64,000 nucleotides of DNA. Origin: JABDKH01 sp963768565 (lineage in GTDB: Bacteria > Bacteroidota > Rhodothermia > Rhodothermales > JABDKH01). The translations under genes and the position numbers were made by a program. Positions within the stretch are counted from its first letter, which is position 1, and each line of letters begins with the position of its first letter. The stretch covers positions 1 through 64,000 of the forward strand of contig CAVYIO010000024.1 in NCBI GenBank assembly GCA_963768565.1, given 5' to 3'. Under the pieces are notes generated by a model that made no database searches, was not told the DNA's origin, and saw only the letters and a program-made list of their open reading frames with translations. This document shows positions 50,266-59,961 of the stretch, piece by piece.

Positions 50266-51864
50266 ATGTCGCTGGATCGACACCTCTCCGAACAGGAGGT
50301 CGTTCGCCGTGAAGCCCTCGAGCAACTTCGCGCAGCGGGCGTAGAGCCTTATCCCTACGCATGGGACGTGAGCGCGACGGCGCGGGATCTGCTCGACGCA
50401 TTCGACGACGAGAAGAATCAGCCCGATGACGCGGGCGAGGCAACGGAACTGATCCGCGCTTCGATAGCGGGTCGGATCATGTCGCTCCGCGTGATGGGCA
50501 AGGCGTCCTTCTTCAACATTCAGGACGAAAGCGGACGACTCCAGGCCTACGTTCGGCGCGACGACCTTCCCGAAGGCTTCTATAACACCGTCTTCAAGAA
50601 GCTTCTCGACATCGGAGACATTGTCGGAATCGAAGGATATCTGTTTCGGACCCGCATGGGGGAAATCAGTCTCCACGTCGAGCGCCTTGAGCTGCTTTCC
50701 AAGGCGCTGAGGCCGCTCCCGGTCGTCAAGGAGCAGGAGGGTCACGTCTACAATGAGGTGACGGACAAGGAATTCCGATACCGTCAGCGGTATGTCGATC
50801 TGATCGTGAATTCGCAGGTTCGAGACGTGTTTGTCGCCCGCGCGAAGATGATCTCAGCGATACGACGGTTTCTCGACGAGCGCGAGTACCTCGAGGTCGA
50901 GACTCCGGTCTTGCAACCCGTGTACGGGGGCGCCGCTGCCCGCCCGTTTACGACCCACCACAACGCCCTCAACATCCCGCTCTTCCTGCGCATTGCGGAT
51001 GAGCTCTATCTGAAGCGGCTGCTCGTCGGCGGCTTTCGCGGCGTGTACGAGATCTCAAAAGATTTCCGCAACGAAGGGTTGAGTCGCTTCCACAATCCTG
51101 AATTCACGATGATGGAGCTCTACGTAGCCTATCAGGATTACGAGTGGATGATGGATCTTGTCGAGGAGATGATTGAATCGGTCGCTATCCAGATGCTCGG
51201 CGCCCCGGAAGTAACCGTCTCCGGCAATCAGATTTCGTTCGCGAGGCCGTGGCCGCGACTCCCGTTGTTCGAGGCGATCGAGGACAAGACCGGGCACAAT
51301 CTTTACGGCCTGGGAAGAGACGAGCTGGAGAGCGTCGCAAAGAAACTGGACGTTGAGGTCGACGACACCATGGGCGCCGGCAAGATCATAGACGAGATCT
51401 TCGGCACCTTTGTCGAACCCGGGCTGATTCAGCCGACGTTCATTACGGACTACCCGGTGGAGCTCAGCCCGCTGGCCAAGAAGCACCGTTCGAAACCGGG
51501 ACTCGTCGAGCGATTTGAGGCGATCTGCAATGGCAAGGAGATCTGCAACGCGTTCAGCGAACTCAACGACCCGGTAGATCAGCGGCAGCGGTTTGAAGAT
51601 CAGGCGCGGCTGCGAGCGGACGGTGACGAAGAGGCGATGGAGATTGACGAAGATTACCTGCGGGCCATGGAGTACGGAATGCCTCCTGCCGCGGGTCTGG
51701 GTGTCGGCATCGATCGGCTCGCCATGCTGATGGCGGCGCAGGAATCGATTCGCGATGTGATCCTGTTCCCGTTGTTGCGTCCGGAGCACGGGGATGCCGA
51801 GATCGATGAGGATGCCGACATCGACGGGGATCAGGAAGATCAAGCTGCTCACGAAGGGACCTGA
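50266..51864 (+). CDS. lysS: Lysyl-tRNA synthetase, class II
   Basis: The 532-residue protein has an N-terminal OB-fold (IAGRIMSLRVMGKASFFNIQ), the class II catalytic core with YLEVETPVLQPVYGGAAARP, motif 2 DFRNEGLSRFHNPEFTMMEL and motif 3 GLGVGIDRLAMLMAAQESIR. It attaches lysine to tRNA-Lys. After the usual end (FPLLRPEH) it has an acidic tail of about 25 residues (GDAEIDEDADIDGDQED), seen in some salt-adapted Rhodothermales. The start ATG 50266 is about 60 residues before the OB-fold, normal for the family. Confidence 0.97.
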   Translation: MSLDRHLSEQEVVRREALEQLRAAGVEPYPYAWDVSATARDLLDAFDDEKNQPDDAGEATELIRASIAGRIMSLRVMGKASFFNIQDESGRLQAYVRRDDLPEGFYNTVFKKLLDIGDIVGIEGYLFRTRMGEISLHVERLELLSKALRPLPVVKEQEGHVYNEVTDKEFRYRQRYVDLIVNSQVRDVFVARAKMISAIRRFLDEREYLEVETPVLQPVYGGAAARPFTTHHNALNIPLFLRIADELYLKRLLVGGFRGVYEISKDFRNEGLSRFHNPEFTMMELYVAYQDYEWMMDLVEEMIESVAIQMLGAPEVTVSGNQISFARPWPRLPLFEAIEDKTGHNLYGLGRDELESVAKKLDVEVDDTMGAGKIIDEIFGTFVEPGLIQPTFITDYPVELSPLAKKHRSKPGLVERFEAICNGKEICNAFSELNDPVDQRQRFEDQARLRADGDEEAMEIDEDYLRAMEYGMPPAAGLGVGIDRLAMLMAAQESIRDVILFPLLRPEHGDAEIDEDADIDGDQEDQAAHEGT

Positions 51865-51915
51865 TCGACCGGCCCCGGTCTCCCGATCGCGGCCCACCCG
51901 AATACCACCCGGCCG

Positions 51916-53172
51916 ATGACTGACGGAACACACGAACAGTCCGGATATCTGGAACTCGTTCGTACGAACGTCAACTTCCGGCGGCTGTGGTTCGGCAACA
52001 TCATATCGTTGCTGGGTGACTGGTTTAATTTCATTGCGCTGATCAACGTCGTCGGCGGACTGACGAATTCTCCGCTCGCACTGGGGATCATCTTCATCGC
52101 GAAGATGCTGCCTGCGGCTGTCGCATCGCCCGTGGCAGGCCTCATGGTAGACCGCTTCAACAGACGTCAGCTCATGATCGCGGCTGACGTGCTGAGGGCA
52201 GTGGCAGTGGCCGGCCTGATCTATGCGGACGCCAGTTCGAACGTGGCGCTCGTGTACGTGCTCACGGTAGTTCAGGTGGTGATCAGCGCGGTGTTTCAGC
52301 CGGCACAGACCGCGAGCATCCCCAATATCACGAAGCCGCGCGAGCTGCTGACGGCCAACGCATTGATGGCCGCCAGCTGGTCTGTCATGCTTGCACTGGG
52401 AGCCGCGGCCGGCGGCGTGGCCACCAGCCTGTTTGGTTCGAAGGTTGTCTTCGCACTAGATGCCGGCACCTACCTGCTGTCGGCGTTCTTCATCTTCCGG
52501 ACCGTCATCCCCCAGGAAGTCGGTATCACGTCATCAGGATCGATCCTGCGTGTTGCACACCGGGAGATGCTGGGAGGCTGGCGCTACCTGCGCTCACATG
52601 CCGGTGTGCTTCGGATCTCGCTGGCGAAGGCGACCTGGGCGATCGGTGGTGGGGCACTGGTTTACATGCTGGCGCTGGCGGGTGAGAAGATTGACGCCGG
52701 CGCACAGGACGTCGCCATCGGCGTCCTTTTCGCGGCTCGAGGGGTTGGGACGGGCATCGGACCCGTCATCGTGCGACGCTACTTCAGCGATCGCCGCCGG
52801 TGGCCCACCGTGCTCGGGGCGTGCATGGTTTTCAGCGGACTTGGATATGCCGTGTTCGGACTGCTGCCCTGGAGCTACGGTCTCGCGTTGATCGTGGTTG
52901 CGGCGCATGCATCGAGCGGGGCAAACTGGGTGCTTGCAACCGTAATGCTTCAGGAACGGACCGCCGATCAGTATCGTGGGCGCGTGTTTGCGACAGAGTG
53001 GCTGCTTGTCATGGCGGCTGACACGGTTTCCATTCTTGCGGCAAGCCTGTTGCTGGAGTGGGAGGTGTTGACACTGCGCGCCTGTATCGTCCTGTTTGCA
53101 ATTATTCTGGTGCTGTCGGGGATTCTCTGGCTCCGCATGATCGTCCCGCGTGAGCAGGAGCACGGAGCCTGA
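51916..53172 (+). CDS. MFS transporter, EntS/MFS_3-like exporter
   Basis: The 418-residue protein has about twelve membrane helices. It starts NFRRLWFGNIISLLGDWFNF, typical of MFS_3 exporters, then AVASPVAGLMVDRFNRRQLM (the A-motif region) and GANWVLATVMLQERTADQYR in the second half. EntS-like carriers export siderophores, drugs or metabolites. No siderophore genes are near. The gene is 51 bases after lysS in the same direction. Confidence 0.85.
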   Translation: MTDGTHEQSGYLELVRTNVNFRRLWFGNIISLLGDWFNFIALINVVGGLTNSPLALGIIFIAKMLPAAVASPVAGLMVDRFNRRQLMIAADVLRAVAVAGLIYADASSNVALVYVLTVVQVVISAVFQPAQTASIPNITKPRELLTANALMAASWSVMLALGAAAGGVATSLFGSKVVFALDAGTYLLSAFFIFRTVIPQEVGITSSGSILRVAHREMLGGWRYLRSHAGVLRISLAKATWAIGGGALVYMLALAGEKIDAGAQDVAIGVLFAARGVGTGIGPVIVRRYFSDRRRWPTVLGACMVFSGLGYAVFGLLPWSYGLALIVVAAHASSGANWVLATVMLQERTADQYRGRVFATEWLLVMAADTVSILAASLLLEWEVLTLRACIVLFAIILVLSGILWLRMIVPREQEHGA

Positions 53173-53265
53173 CCGGCCTGATTCGGACTTGTTATTGCAT
53201 GGTTTCGGACGATACCCGAAACACCCGAGAATCGGTTCTGCAGGCACGTCTTCCGTCATTATGCG

Positions 53266-54705
53266 GTGGATTGTGCGTCGTCACAAGGCAAATGTTTCCT
53301 TCGAAATCCACCACCCATCGATGCACTGATCCTGACGGTCGAGCCGGATGGGAAAGTCCGGAAGCCCTCGACCCAGGTGCGGAGCGTGCTTCGTGTAAGC
53401 GACGGGAGTTTGCTGCCACGGCCCGTCGTCGAGGCGCTCGTATCCGGTGTGGAGTGGGTGGAACTCGACTCCGATTCGTTCCACGTGCGCTTCACGGTGT
53501 ACGATGTCACCCCCGACGGCGGCTGGCTGCTGGTGTCAGAGGGAGCCTCACGGACGTCGGAGAGGGACGCGGGCATTCCGGGCACCGAGGAGATGGCATA
53601 CCGGGCATTCTTCGAGCAGGCTCCGGTGGGTATCGTCCATCTTGATGGGCGAGGGATGATCACGTTTGAGAATTACGCCCTCAGGCAAATTGTTGGTGAG
53701 CGCCCCGAGGATGCGTGGCTCGGTCATCACGTGCAGGAGATCCCGTTGCTCAGCAACTTCCTCCTGCCGCTGGTCGACGCCATGCTGTCGGCCGGGACTG
53801 CATTTGACGGCGCCGAGACGAGTCACACGCGGCCCGACGGTGAGGTCAGGTATCTCAAGATCGTGGGATCACCGATACGGGACGCAGATGCTGCCGTGGT
53901 TGGTGGCGTTCTCACGGTACAAGACATCACCAAGGCGAAGCTGGCGGAAGAGCTTTCACTCAAGGCGCGATCGTCGGCCGAAGAAGCCAGTCGTATGAAG
54001 AGTGCTCTTATCGCGACCATCAGCCACGAGCTTCGAACACCGGCCGGCACCATACACGGCTACGCGTCTATGCTCGAGCAGGAATTGCGCGAAATAGGAG
54101 AAGCGGCTCTCGGCACGGGAGTGCCCCTCGAGTTTGCCGAAGCGATACGGACACGCTCGGCAGACCTTGTGCGACTGGTCGGGGATCTGACCGAACTGTC
54201 GCAGCTGGAGACGGGTGTCGTCAGAATACAGGCGGAGAGGATTGACATCACAGAGATGCTTCGTGAATGCCTCGATGCGTTCGGCGCATCGAAGTTACCG
54301 GTCCCGGTTGAAGTCGACACGTGTGCGGATATCGCCGTCAGGGCAGATCGAATTCGACTTCGGCACGTGCTGGAGAAGGTGGTCGGTAACGCGATCAAGT
54401 TCACCTCTTCCGGACGTATCGTGATTCGGTGCTCACGGATGGATCAGACGATCCAGATTGAGGTGGCCGACACGGGCGTTGGTATCGACGGCGAAGCACT
54501 GGAGCTCGTGTTCGACCCTTTCAGTCAGGAAGATGACCCGATGAGCCGGCGGTTCGAAGGTGCCGGTATCGGGCTGTCGATCGTGCGGCGACTCGTCGAG
54601 CTGATGGACGGCCGCATCGAGATCGAGAGCGAGAAGGGGACAGGCACTACCGTTCGTATTCAGCTTCCTGAAGCCGCGGCATCCGGATCTGACGTGGATC
54701 GGTAG
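53266..54705 (+). CDS. PAS-domain sensor histidine kinase, no membrane helix
   Basis: The frame opens at a GTG (53266), and the first 20 residues look unrelated, so the true start may be later or lie across an indel. From about residue 110 a PAS domain appears (AYRAFFEQAPVGIVHLDGRG, RYLKIVGSPIRDADAAVVGG). HisKA follows with TISHELRTPAGTIHGYASML (His near 255) and the ATPase has the N box LEKVVGNAIKFTSSG, G1 ADTGVGID, FDPFSQEDD and GAGIGLSIVRRLVELMDG. It is a soluble histidine kinase. No response regulator gene is adjacent. Its last 46 bases overlap the convergent queG gene. Confidence 0.88.
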   Translation: MDCASSQGKCFLRNPPPIDALILTVEPDGKVRKPSTQVRSVLRVSDGSLLPRPVVEALVSGVEWVELDSDSFHVRFTVYDVTPDGGWLLVSEGASRTSERDAGIPGTEEMAYRAFFEQAPVGIVHLDGRGMITFENYALRQIVGERPEDAWLGHHVQEIPLLSNFLLPLVDAMLSAGTAFDGAETSHTRPDGEVRYLKIVGSPIRDADAAVVGGVLTVQDITKAKLAEELSLKARSSAEEASRMKSALIATISHELRTPAGTIHGYASMLEQELREIGEAALGTGVPLEFAEAIRTRSADLVRLVGDLTELSQLETGVVRIQAERIDITEMLRECLDAFGASKLPVPVEVDTCADIAVRADRIRLRHVLEKVVGNAIKFTSSGRIVIRCSRMDQTIQIEVADTGVGIDGEALELVFDPFSQEDDPMSRRFEGAGIGLSIVRRLVELMDGRIEIESEKGTGTTVRIQLPEAAASGSDVDR

Positions 54706-55649
54706 TTATCCCGTGCGATGCGCACGTTGCGCATGAAGCCGTCGAATCCTGCGCGCTTCACGGGATTGTTCTTGAACACAGCGCGATACTGATCCAGATC
54801 CAGTTCCATCCAGTCGGCGATCGGTCGGTCGACCACGTCGTCTCGCGGCATATAACGAGGCTCCGTCGTGGCCCGCGAGAACTTGTTCCACGGGCATACA
54901 TCCTGGCAGATATCGCACCCGAAGATCAGGTTTCCGAAGCGTGATGCCAGCTCAGGCGCTATGTCGTCCTGGCGGTGTTCGATGGTCAGGTAGGAGATGC
55001 ATCGGTTCGCGTCGACCGCATACGGTCGGTAGATGGCGTCGGTCGGGCAGGCGTCGATGCAGCGGGTGCAGGAGCCGCAGTGGTCGGGGACAGGTCCGTC
55101 CGGGTCCAGCTCGACGTCGACGATGAGTTCGCCGAGGAAGAAGAACGATCCAAGTGACCGGTTGATGAGATTGGTGTGCTTGCCGATCCATCCGAGTCCG
55201 CTGCGCTCCGCCCACACCTTATCCATGACCGGCGCTGAGTCGACGAACGCGCGGCCGTTCAGATCGGGCACGCGTTCCGCGAGCCATTCAAACAGCTTGC
55301 CGAGTTTTTCCTTCAGGACGATGTGGTAGTCGTCATTCCACGCGTACCGACTGATTCGTCCGATCTCTGGATCCTCTGGCGCGTCGATATGCTGGTAGTA
55401 GTTGTCGACTACCGAGATCACGGACGCGGCACCGTCCACGAGGCGAGTGGGATCAATGCGCTTCTCGAAGTTTCGCTCCATCCAGGCCATCGACGCGTGT
55501 CGTCCGTCATGCAGCCAGCGTTCCAGGCGTCTCGCTTCTTCGTCGAGACGTTGTGCGGCCGAAACGCCGCATGCGTCGAAGCCCAGTCTGCTCGCCTCGC
55601 GCTTGAGCTCTTTCGTGAGCGTAGATCTATGACTTGATGAACGGGTCAA
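54660..55649 (-). CDS. queG: Epoxyqueuosine reductase
   Basis: The 329-residue protein has the QueG N-terminal domain (ELKREASRLGFDACGVSAAQ) and DGAASVISVVDNYYQ, then FVDSAPVMDKVWAERSGLGW and IGKHTNLINRSLGSFFFLGE. Two 4Fe-4S motifs follow: CGSCTRCIDACPTDAI and CDICQDVCPWN. It reduces epoxyqueuosine to queuosine in tRNA with B12. It overlaps the 3' end of the histidine kinase gene by 46 bases. Confidence 0.96.
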   Translation of the reverse strand: MTRSSSHRSTLTKELKREASRLGFDACGVSAAQRLDEEARRLERWLHDGRHASMAWMERNFEKRIDPTRLVDGAASVISVVDNYYQHIDAPEDPEIGRISRYAWNDDYHIVLKEKLGKLFEWLAERVPDLNGRAFVDSAPVMDKVWAERSGLGWIGKHTNLINRSLGSFFFLGELIVDVELDPDGPVPDHCGSCTRCIDACPTDAIYRPYAVDANRCISYLTIEHRQDDIAPELASRFGNLIFGCDICQDVCPWNKFSRATTEPRYMPRDDVVDRPIADWMELDLDQYRAVFKNNPVKRAGFDGFMRNVRIARDNYRSTSDPDAAASGS

Positions 55650-55723
55650 CGTCGGACCGGACTGGGGCGTGGTGCTCGTGTTATTCGGCGCGGAGCGTCC
55701 GGGTTTCTTGGGCGGGGTACAAA

Positions 55724-55760
55724 GAAAAAGGGCGAGCCGCGATTTGCGACCCGCCCTTCG
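55724..55760 (-). terminator. Hairpin terminator after the OmpA-PKD gene
   Basis: Read on the minus strand, AAGGGCG pairs with CGCCCTT around a loop of 17 bases, followed by TTTCTTT. It lies about 30 bases beyond the stop of the OmpA-PKD gene (55789) and before the queG start. Confidence 0.8.
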
Positions 55761-55788
55761 TCTTTTCAGGCTGTGATATCAGCCATTC

Positions 55789-57338
55789 CTACATGCAGGC
55801 ACCCGGGATGGAGTCTGCACGGCGGTACTGGCTGGTGCCTTCCTTGCGGCTTACGCCTGGCACGCGGCCTTTGCCCATCGCCGAGAGGCGGCTGACGGCA
55901 ACACCGTTATCCGTGTAGAACTTCTGCACCGCATTGGCGCGTGCATCCGACAGGCTCTGCGCATTGCGCTCGCCAGGAGCTGCATGGCCTTCGATTCTCA
56001 CGCAGATGTTCGGGCACTCGTTGAGAATGTCGACGTTGTCCTGCAGAGCAGCACGTGCCTCATCCGTAAGAGCGCTCGCATTGCGGGCGAAGAACGCAGC
56101 GTTCAGGTCGGTCAGTTCGCGGCAGATAGCTGCCTCGTACGGATTGACCGTGACCGTCACAGTACGTGTATCCGAGCCGGCCGAGTTGGAGGCGCGGAGC
56201 GTGACTGTGTAGGTACCCGGTGTTGCGAATCGGTGCGTCGGGCTCGCTTCGGTTGACTTGGATCCATCGCCGAAGTCCCAGGCGTAGCCGGTCACTTCGC
56301 GATCGTCGCCACGAACGTTCGCCATGAACTTCACGTCGGACTGCGTGTCCGGTGCGGTCGGGTCAAACGTAGTGGTGATGATGGACGGTGCCGAAACCGG
56401 ACGTGCGACGTTGACAGTCATCGTTCGCGAATCCGAGCTGCGCTTGTTACGCGCGGTGAACGTAGCGGTGTACGTACCCTCGGTGGCGTAGCTGTGTGTC
56501 GCGACGAGGCCGTTGGCCGTCGTGCCGTCTCCAAAGTCCCACGTGTACGTTACGGGCTGTGTTGCCTCGGGATTGATGGACGCTTCAAACGTTCCATCGG
56601 CGTTCGTCAACAGCTCGCTGGGGCCTGTTGCGGTTACGACCATGACCGGTCGGAACGGCTTCGAGAAGTTCACCCGAAGACCTGCGACGCCATAGTCGAG
56701 TACGTCGTAGTTGCCCGTGTGCTTCCCTGAGTTCAGGTTTTCGTCACTCAGGCCATCGACGCCTTCGCCGTCGAAGACAAAGGAGGCTCCAACTTCGACG
56801 AAGAGGCCGAACTGGTCGGTGAGCGCGATGTCGATGCCGGCGCCGCCAACCGGACCGAATCCGATCTTGGTGCCGATGGGTCCGTTCACTTTACCGAACG
56901 TGGCGCCGACGCCAGCGATCAGGTAAGGTGAGATACGCTTGCCATCGAGTGCACGGAGGGTACCGGCAAGATGGAGGCTCGTACGTCGATCTCCACTGAT
57001 CACCATCGACCGATCCGTCGGAGAGGGTTGACGGTGGCTGAGCAGCGTTGGACAACTGTGGGTACGTTCCGGTGTTGAACATGAGTCCGAGGCCGAACGC
57101 CTTGTTCAGCTGGATGCCCAATTCGCCACCAAAAGATAGTTCAGCTGCATCTCACGTAGTCGTTGATGGAACTATCCGGGTTGCCGTCGCGGGTACCCTG
57201 ATAGAAGCCCATGCCTACGCGTGCCTTGAGATAAACCGTCTTGTCGGCGCGAAAGCGCGACTGGGCGTCCGCGGTCGGCGCCAAACTGGCGACGACGACG
57301 AGCGCTGCGACTAGAGACGATAAGATTCGCCTATTCAT
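55789..57338 (-). CDS. OmpA-family protein with two PKD domains (frameshifted)
   Basis: GGAGGAACC lies upstream of ATG 57338. The joined protein of about 515 residues has a signal peptide (RILSSLVAALVVVASLAPTA), an N-terminal eight-stranded barrel (KTVYLKARVGMGFYQGTRDG, YLIAGVGATFGKV, FVEVGASFVFDGEG), two PKD domains (TWDFGDGTTANG and AWDFGDGSKSTE) and a C-terminal OmpA peptidoglycan-binding domain (ICVRIEGHAAPGERNAQSL then SDARANAVQKF). Frame changes lie between about 57000 and 57150. It should link the outer membrane to the cell wall. Confidence 0.85.
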
Positions 57339-57776
57339 TTGCAAGGTTCCTCCAAATGTGCGGCTATTATTGAGAACAGGAAATTGTGTTGTAGCGGTTG
57401 CCATAAGCGGTACCAAGTGGCCTTTTTCTAGCACGTTCAGTGAGACTTACCAACTAAAATGTGCGCCTTTTCGATTCTCGACACAACATCTGGCAGCACC
57501 AAGCGGGACACATCGAGTCAAAGGCAATCGCAGGGACCACCTATGGGGGTGGCAAACGGAAGTTATCGTCACTTTCGTTGCTTGCTCAAGGAAGCACCCA
57601 GAATATTCGCATAATACGCTGTGGGATGGCGCTAATCTTGCGGAATATAAAAAAAAACGACGAAGTACAGCCGGATTCCACAGATTTTGGCGTAATCAGC
57701 CGACCAGCCATCGGCCGTCGTCCATCCGCCGCTGGGACGGGCCCGACGAAGGCCAGGAATGGCACCCGGCAGATCC
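57339..57776. other. Intergenic region between OmpA-PKD and rpsT
   Basis: Both neighbouring genes are on the minus strand, so this 438-base stretch carries the ompA promoter and the end of the rpsT transcript. It is richer in A/T than the genes and has a nine-A run at 57649-57657. No gene, tRNA or clear hairpin terminator is visible. Confidence 0.4.
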
Positions 57777-58031
57777 TCAGGCCAGCTGGCTGACGTGCTT
57801 CTCGAGCTGGCTCTTGTAGTTCGCCGCCGTGTTGTTGTGAAGGATGCCTTTTGTGGCCAGACGGTCGAGGTAAGACTTGACGTCCTTCAACTGGAGGGCC
57901 GCCTGATCGGCGTCTGTCGTCTCCTTCAACCCCTTGATCATCGTGCGCATCCGGCTACGATGGTATCGGTTGCGAATACGACGCGTTTCGTTCTGCCGGA
58001 CCCGCTTGGCAGCTGACTTGTGTTGTGGCAT
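57777..58031 (-). CDS. rpsT: 30S ribosomal protein S20
   Basis: The 84-residue basic protein starts MPQHKSAAKRVRQNETRRIR and continues RMRTMIKGLKETTDADQ and LATKGILHNNTAANYKSQLE, which match S20 throughout. The start at 58031 is chosen over the long open frame to 58415, which is a shadow. S20 binds the 16S rRNA in the small subunit. Confidence 0.95.
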   Translation of the reverse strand: MPQHKSAAKRVRQNETRRIRNRYHRSRMRTMIKGLKETTDADQAALQLKDVKSYLDRLATKGILHNNTAANYKSQLEKHVSQLA

Positions 58032-58170
58032 GAATGCTAATTCGGTAAGACTGGATTCATAAGCCTGCAAAGATACGCCGCCAGCCCGCTCTCTGTCAAA
58101 GGTGCTGGTCTGGAACAGGTACCCCGTGCAAGCGTTTTCCGGGCTACTGAAGGTCACCCACCCATTTCCC

Positions 58171-59079
58171 ATGCGTGAGTTTTTCGCGGAGTTCTTTCGG
58201 GATGCTCGCAATACGATCCGAGTCATCTTCATTGATGATGAGGGTACGGGCGAGCCCAGGCAGCACCGGATTGTCCCCGCGAAGGTCCTGGGTGCAGTTT
58301 TTTCGTCCATCGCCGCCGCGATACTGGTGACGATTGCGGTAATCGCATTCACTCCTGTCCGGGAGCTGATTCCAGGATACAGCACCGAGGAAATGAGACG
58401 CGATGCACGCCTCAACGCGCTCCGGCTCGAATCGATAATCGATTCGCTGGAAACTCAGACCCGCTACATGGATCACCTGCGAAGTCTGATGACCGGCCAG
58501 GTCGCAGCGGAAGACGATGGGTTTCTCGACGGTATACCGACGCCGGTGGCGGACATCGAAGGCCCTGAGCCCCGGTTCGGTACCCGCCCGCCATCCGAAA
58601 ACTGGCGCGACCACACGCAGCCGGCGTTTGATCTCGACGTGCTTCCATCGCCAACGGCGGTTCGGGCCGACGTCGTCGATGCTTCCGAACGATACCTGTC
58701 CAGTCTGGGCTTTCCTGTCGTAGCTCCGGTCGAGGGCATTTTTACACGTGGCTTTGCGGCCGATATAGGACATTATGGAATGGACATTGCCGCGAGCGAA
58801 GGATCGGTCGTTCGATCCATCGGTGACGGCTATGTGATCCTGGCAGATTGGACACACGACGGGGGCCACGCGTTGGCGATTCAGCATGCCAGGGGCTACA
58901 TTTCAGTTTATAAGCACAATCAGAGGCTACTGAAGAACGTAGGCGACAGGGTCCGCGATCGAGAACCCGTCGCACTGAGCGGAAACTCCGGAGAGATCAC
59001 AACAGGCCCCCACCTGCATTTTGAGTTGTGGCAGAACGGACTCGCTCAGGACCCCAGTGCGTTTTTCCTGCCGCTATAA
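58171..59079 (+). CDS. Membrane-anchored M23 peptidoglycan endopeptidase
   Basis: The start at 58171 gives 302 residues. A short basic cytoplasmic part is followed by one membrane helix (AVFSSIAAAILVTIAVIAFT), a coiled region (ARLNALRLESIIDSLETQTR) and a LytM/M23 domain with GHYGMDIAA (zinc ligands His and Asp) and GPHLHFELW (catalytic H-x-H). It should cut peptide cross-links in the periplasm. It is followed by the bactofilin gene 18 bases later, a pairing known from shape-determining systems. Confidence 0.9.
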   Translation: MREFFAEFFRDARNTIRVIFIDDEGTGEPRQHRIVPAKVLGAVFSSIAAAILVTIAVIAFTPVRELIPGYSTEEMRRDARLNALRLESIIDSLETQTRYMDHLRSLMTGQVAAEDDGFLDGIPTPVADIEGPEPRFGTRPPSENWRDHTQPAFDLDVLPSPTAVRADVVDASERYLSSLGFPVVAPVEGIFTRGFAADIGHYGMDIAASEGSVVRSIGDGYVILADWTHDGGHALAIQHARGYISVYKHNQRLLKNVGDRVRDREPVALSGNSGEITTGPHLHFELWQNGLAQDPSAFFLPL

Positions 59080-59097
59080 CCCTCTAACAATACCCGA

Positions 59098-59544
59098 ATG
59101 TCACTGTTAGGAACCCGTAACAACGACGAAATCATGTCGAAACCACCCACCCCCGCGAATCCCGGCCAGATCAATATGATCGGCGAGGGAACGGTCATCG
59201 AAGGAACCCTTCGCTCGGAAAGCGACGTGCGCGTAAGCGGACGAGTTGTCGGTAATCTGGATGTTCAGGGCAAAGTGATCGTGGCGAAAGAAGGCTCCGT
59301 CAACGGAGAACTCGTTGCGATCAGTGCCGATATCGCCGGCGATGTCCAGGGCCAGATCCACATCAAAGAGCTGTGCGTTCTGAAGGGTGCAGCGCGTGTC
59401 GACGCCGACATCAAGTCGGCCCGGCTGGTGGTCGAGGAAGGCGCTGTCTTCAACGGCCAGTGTGAGATGGGACAGATGAAAAGCGTCAAGGGCAAGGACA
59501 TCACGCCTGCCGCCGAGAGCAAGGATCTCAAGGCGTCAGCCTGA
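59098..59544 (+). CDS. Bactofilin
   Basis: The 148-residue protein has the polymer-forming DUF583 beta-helix: INMIGEGTVIEGTLRSESDV, RVSGRVVGNLDVQGKVIVAK, GELVAISADIAGDVQGQIHI, AARVDADIKSARLVVEEGAV. Bactofilins form filaments at the membrane and steer cell-wall enzymes. The upstream M23 enzyme is a natural partner. A second ATG at 59134 is in frame. Confidence 0.92.
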   Translation: MSLLGTRNNDEIMSKPPTPANPGQINMIGEGTVIEGTLRSESDVRVSGRVVGNLDVQGKVIVAKEGSVNGELVAISADIAGDVQGQIHIKELCVLKGAARVDADIKSARLVVEEGAVFNGQCEMGQMKSVKGKDITPAAESKDLKASA

Positions 59545-59820
59545 GTGGGACCATCGGACGATGCCGATCACGCCAGTCCCCCACCTGAGGACTGGCGCTC
59601 CGGTATGAAGCAGGCCGCGCCTCTCCTGGGGCTCGGTATGCAGATGGCATTGACGATGGCTCTGTTCGTCGCCGCTGGCTTCTGGGGAGATCGCAAGTTC
59701 GACACGAGTCCGCTGTTCACGCTGGCGGGTGCCGTGCTGGCGATCGTCGCACTGGGCCTCCATCTCGCGCGGATCGTCAGATCCCTCAACGACCCCGGCC
59801 CAAAGGATCCCGACACCTGA
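59545..59820 (+). CDS. AtpZ/AtpI-like F-ATPase accessory protein
   Basis: A GTG directly follows the bactofilin stop; ATG 59605 is an alternative start. The 91-residue frame has two membrane helices (LGLGMQMALTMALFVAAGFW, TLAGAVLAIVALGLHLARIV) typical of the AtpZ family (putative F0F1-ATPase subunit, Ca2+/Mg2+ related), which often precedes atpB. Confidence 0.75.
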   Translation: MGPSDDADHASPPPEDWRSGMKQAAPLLGLGMQMALTMALFVAAGFWGDRKFDTSPLFTLAGAVLAIVALGLHLARIVRSLNDPGPKDPDT

Positions 59821-59828
59821 GCTCTCCC

Positions 59829-59862
59829 GAAGAATGAGTGCCGGTCCGTTCATTCATTCTTC
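59829..59862. other. Stem-loop in the leader between the two small F-ATPase genes
   Basis: GAAGAATGA (59829-59837) is complementary to TCATTCTTC (59854-59862), a nine-pair stem with a 16-base loop and no following T-run. It may stabilise or process the transcript between the two accessory genes. Confidence 0.4.
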
Positions 59863-59961
59863 ACTGCCATTTGAGTAATCTTCACCACGGCCGGCACGAC
59901 CCCACGCGCGGATGTTCTTAGTTTTTGAATCTTCGGCGCTGATGGTGTAGAACTCACCGTA

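Noticed and set aside
53199..53645. Alternative open frame at the start of the histidine kinase gene
   Set aside because: Its product has no family resemblance and overlaps a clear PAS/kinase frame.
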